From an uncultured Oscillospiraceae bacterium (GTDB lineage: Bacteria; Bacillota; Clostridia; UBA1212; SIG427), in contig CABQMV010000037.1 of assembly GCA_902465325.1 (NCBI GenBank), positions 1-15,488 of the forward strand: 15,488 nucleotides of DNA. Direction: 5' to 3'. The notes under the pieces are model-generated. The model had not been told where the DNA came from. It did no database searches and was given only the letters and a program-made list of their open reading frames with translations. This document shows, piece by piece, positions 14,640 to 15,488 of this stretch (its first letter is position 1; the number at the start of each line of letters is the position of its first letter). Both the position numbers and the translations under genes were made by a program.

Positions 14640-15488
14640 ACAAGTCGCCTTTTACCATGTATAATGGAATTTCCATTCCGGTCCCGGGCTTTGGAACCTA
14701 TAAGGCGGTAGGCGATTTGGGCAGGCTGTCCATGGAAACTGCTGTTGCAGAGGGCTACCGCCATTTTGATACTGCTTCGTTTTATAAGAATGAAAAGGAA
14801 TTGGGAGAGGTTCTTGTCGGAAGCGGCCTTCCCAGAAAGGATTTTTTCATAACCACAAAGCTGTGGGCTGCTGACCAGGGGTACGATAATACGCTGCGCA
14901 GTCTGGCGCTTTCTCTGAAAAATCTGGGAACAGACTATCTGGATTTGTACCTTATACACTGGCCCAGACCTCAGGGGCCTAAGAGCGATCCGGTAGGCGA
15001 GTCCTGGAAAACTCTGAACAGAGAGTCCTGGCGCGCGATGAATCGAATGTATGAAGAGGGAGTGCTGAAGGGAATCGGCGTCAGTAATTTTCTTCCTCAT
15101 CACATTGAAAATATAGAATGCGCCGGCAGATTGCCTATGGCAGATCAATTGGAGTACCACCCCGGCTATCTGCAGAAGGAGGCGGTTGCTTACTGTCAGA
15201 GCAGGGGGATCGTAGTGGAGGGCTGGAGCCCCTTTGGCCGGGGCAGAGTGCTTGATCATCCCCTGTTGGCGGCTCTGGCAGCCAAGCATAGTGTATCGGC
15301 TGCACAGGTCTGTGTAAAATTTGCACTGCAGATGGGGGTACTGCCGCTTCCCAAAGCTTCCTCAAAAGAGCGGATTCGGGAGAATCGCCGGACAGAGCAT
15401 TTTACGCTGACAGAGGAAGAGCTGTCTGCAATAAGGGCGCTCCCCCTGTCAGGATGGTCCGGAGAGCATCCTGACAGGCCAAAAGCAG
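14636..15488 (+). CDS. Aldo/keto reductase, 3' partial
   Basis: The frame opens at GTG 14636, overlapping the TGA of the previous gene as GTGA, with GGAGA ten bases ahead, and stays open for 284 codons to the window end. The NAD(P)H-dependent (beta/alpha)8 reductase signature is complete: tetrad D45 (FDTASFY), Y50, K75 (TTKLW) and H108 (LIHWP), with GIGVSNF, a YHPG motif where many members have NP, WSPFGRG and the cofactor-binding LPLPKASSKERIREN. Relatives are about 270-285 residues, so only the last few codons are likely missing. These enzymes reduce aldehydes, keto acids or sugars in the cytoplasm. The tight coupling to the putative glycosidase suggests the two act on the same carbohydrate. 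Confidence 0.93.
   Translation, partial: MNKSPFTMYNGISIPVPGFGTYKAVGDLGRLSMETAVAEGYRHFDTASFYKNEKELGEVLVGSGLPRKDFFITTKLWAADQGYDNTLRSLALSLKNLGTDYLDLYLIHWPRPQGPKSDPVGESWKTLNRESWRAMNRMYEEGVLKGIGVSNFLPHHIENIECAGRLPMADQLEYHPGYLQKEAVAYCQSRGIVVEGWSPFGRGRVLDHPLLAALAAKHSVSAAQVCVKFALQMGVLPLPKASSKERIRENRRTEHFTLTEEELSAIRALPLSGWSGEHPDRPKA

Noticed and set aside
1..15488. Mobile element, phage, CRISPR or defence island.
   Set aside because: No transposase, integrase, repeat array, terminal inverted repeats or defence-type genes were seen in any frame.

Overview
The window looks like chromosomal DNA from an anaerobic Firmicute, most likely a Lachnospiraceae-type Clostridium relative. The grounds are strong Shine-Dalgarno sites (GGAGG, GGGAGG), TTGAnn-17-TATAAT promoters, moderate GC, and families common in that group: DUF975/CmpB membrane proteins, a CarD regulator, a Cthe_2159-type beta-helix protein and lipoproteins with Cys-23 lipoboxes. 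This placement is inferred from gene content only. I see no rRNA, tRNA, CRISPR array, insertion sequence or phage gene.

Left part (1-5226). The window opens inside a YyaL/DUF255 gene whose N-terminal thioredoxin part lies upstream. It converges on a minus-strand FAD oxidoreductase with a C-terminal Rieske centre. Diverging from that is an intact OmpR-type response regulator. Its partner histidine kinase is broken twice: by a one-base frameshift in a T run at 3997-4001, and by loss of its ATPase half. At about 4402-4416 the kinase runs directly into the C-terminal half of a secreted Cthe_2159-like beta-helix protein. The simplest reading is one deletion, or a misassembly, that removed the end of the kinase, the start of the beta-helix gene and anything between them. 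This is the most notable feature of the window.

Middle (5227-7663). A CarD-family regulator has a near-consensus promoter and a leader that is almost entirely one long hairpin followed by six Ts just before the ribosome binding site, which suggests attenuation. Converging on it is a two-domain membrane protein joining DUF975 to a CmpB-like domain. A 185-base divergent region carries two strong promoters and an inverted repeat between them.

Right part (7664-15488). One promoter appears to drive three genes: a Cys-rich transglutaminase-like lipoprotein, a purple-acid-phosphatase-like lipoprotein with an InlB-type repeat, and a cytoplasmic beta-CASP metallo-beta-lactamase ribonuclease. After a 325-base leader with two hairpins and a possible 30-codon leader peptide come a nitroreductase, a TIM-barrel putative glycosidase, and an aldo/keto reductase that overlaps the glycosidase by four bases and is cut by the window end. 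The last two are probably translationally coupled.

I did not find a clearly new defence, mobile or biosynthetic system. The best leads are the collapsed two-component/beta-helix locus, the CarD leader hairpin, and the unassigned glycosidase-reductase pair.
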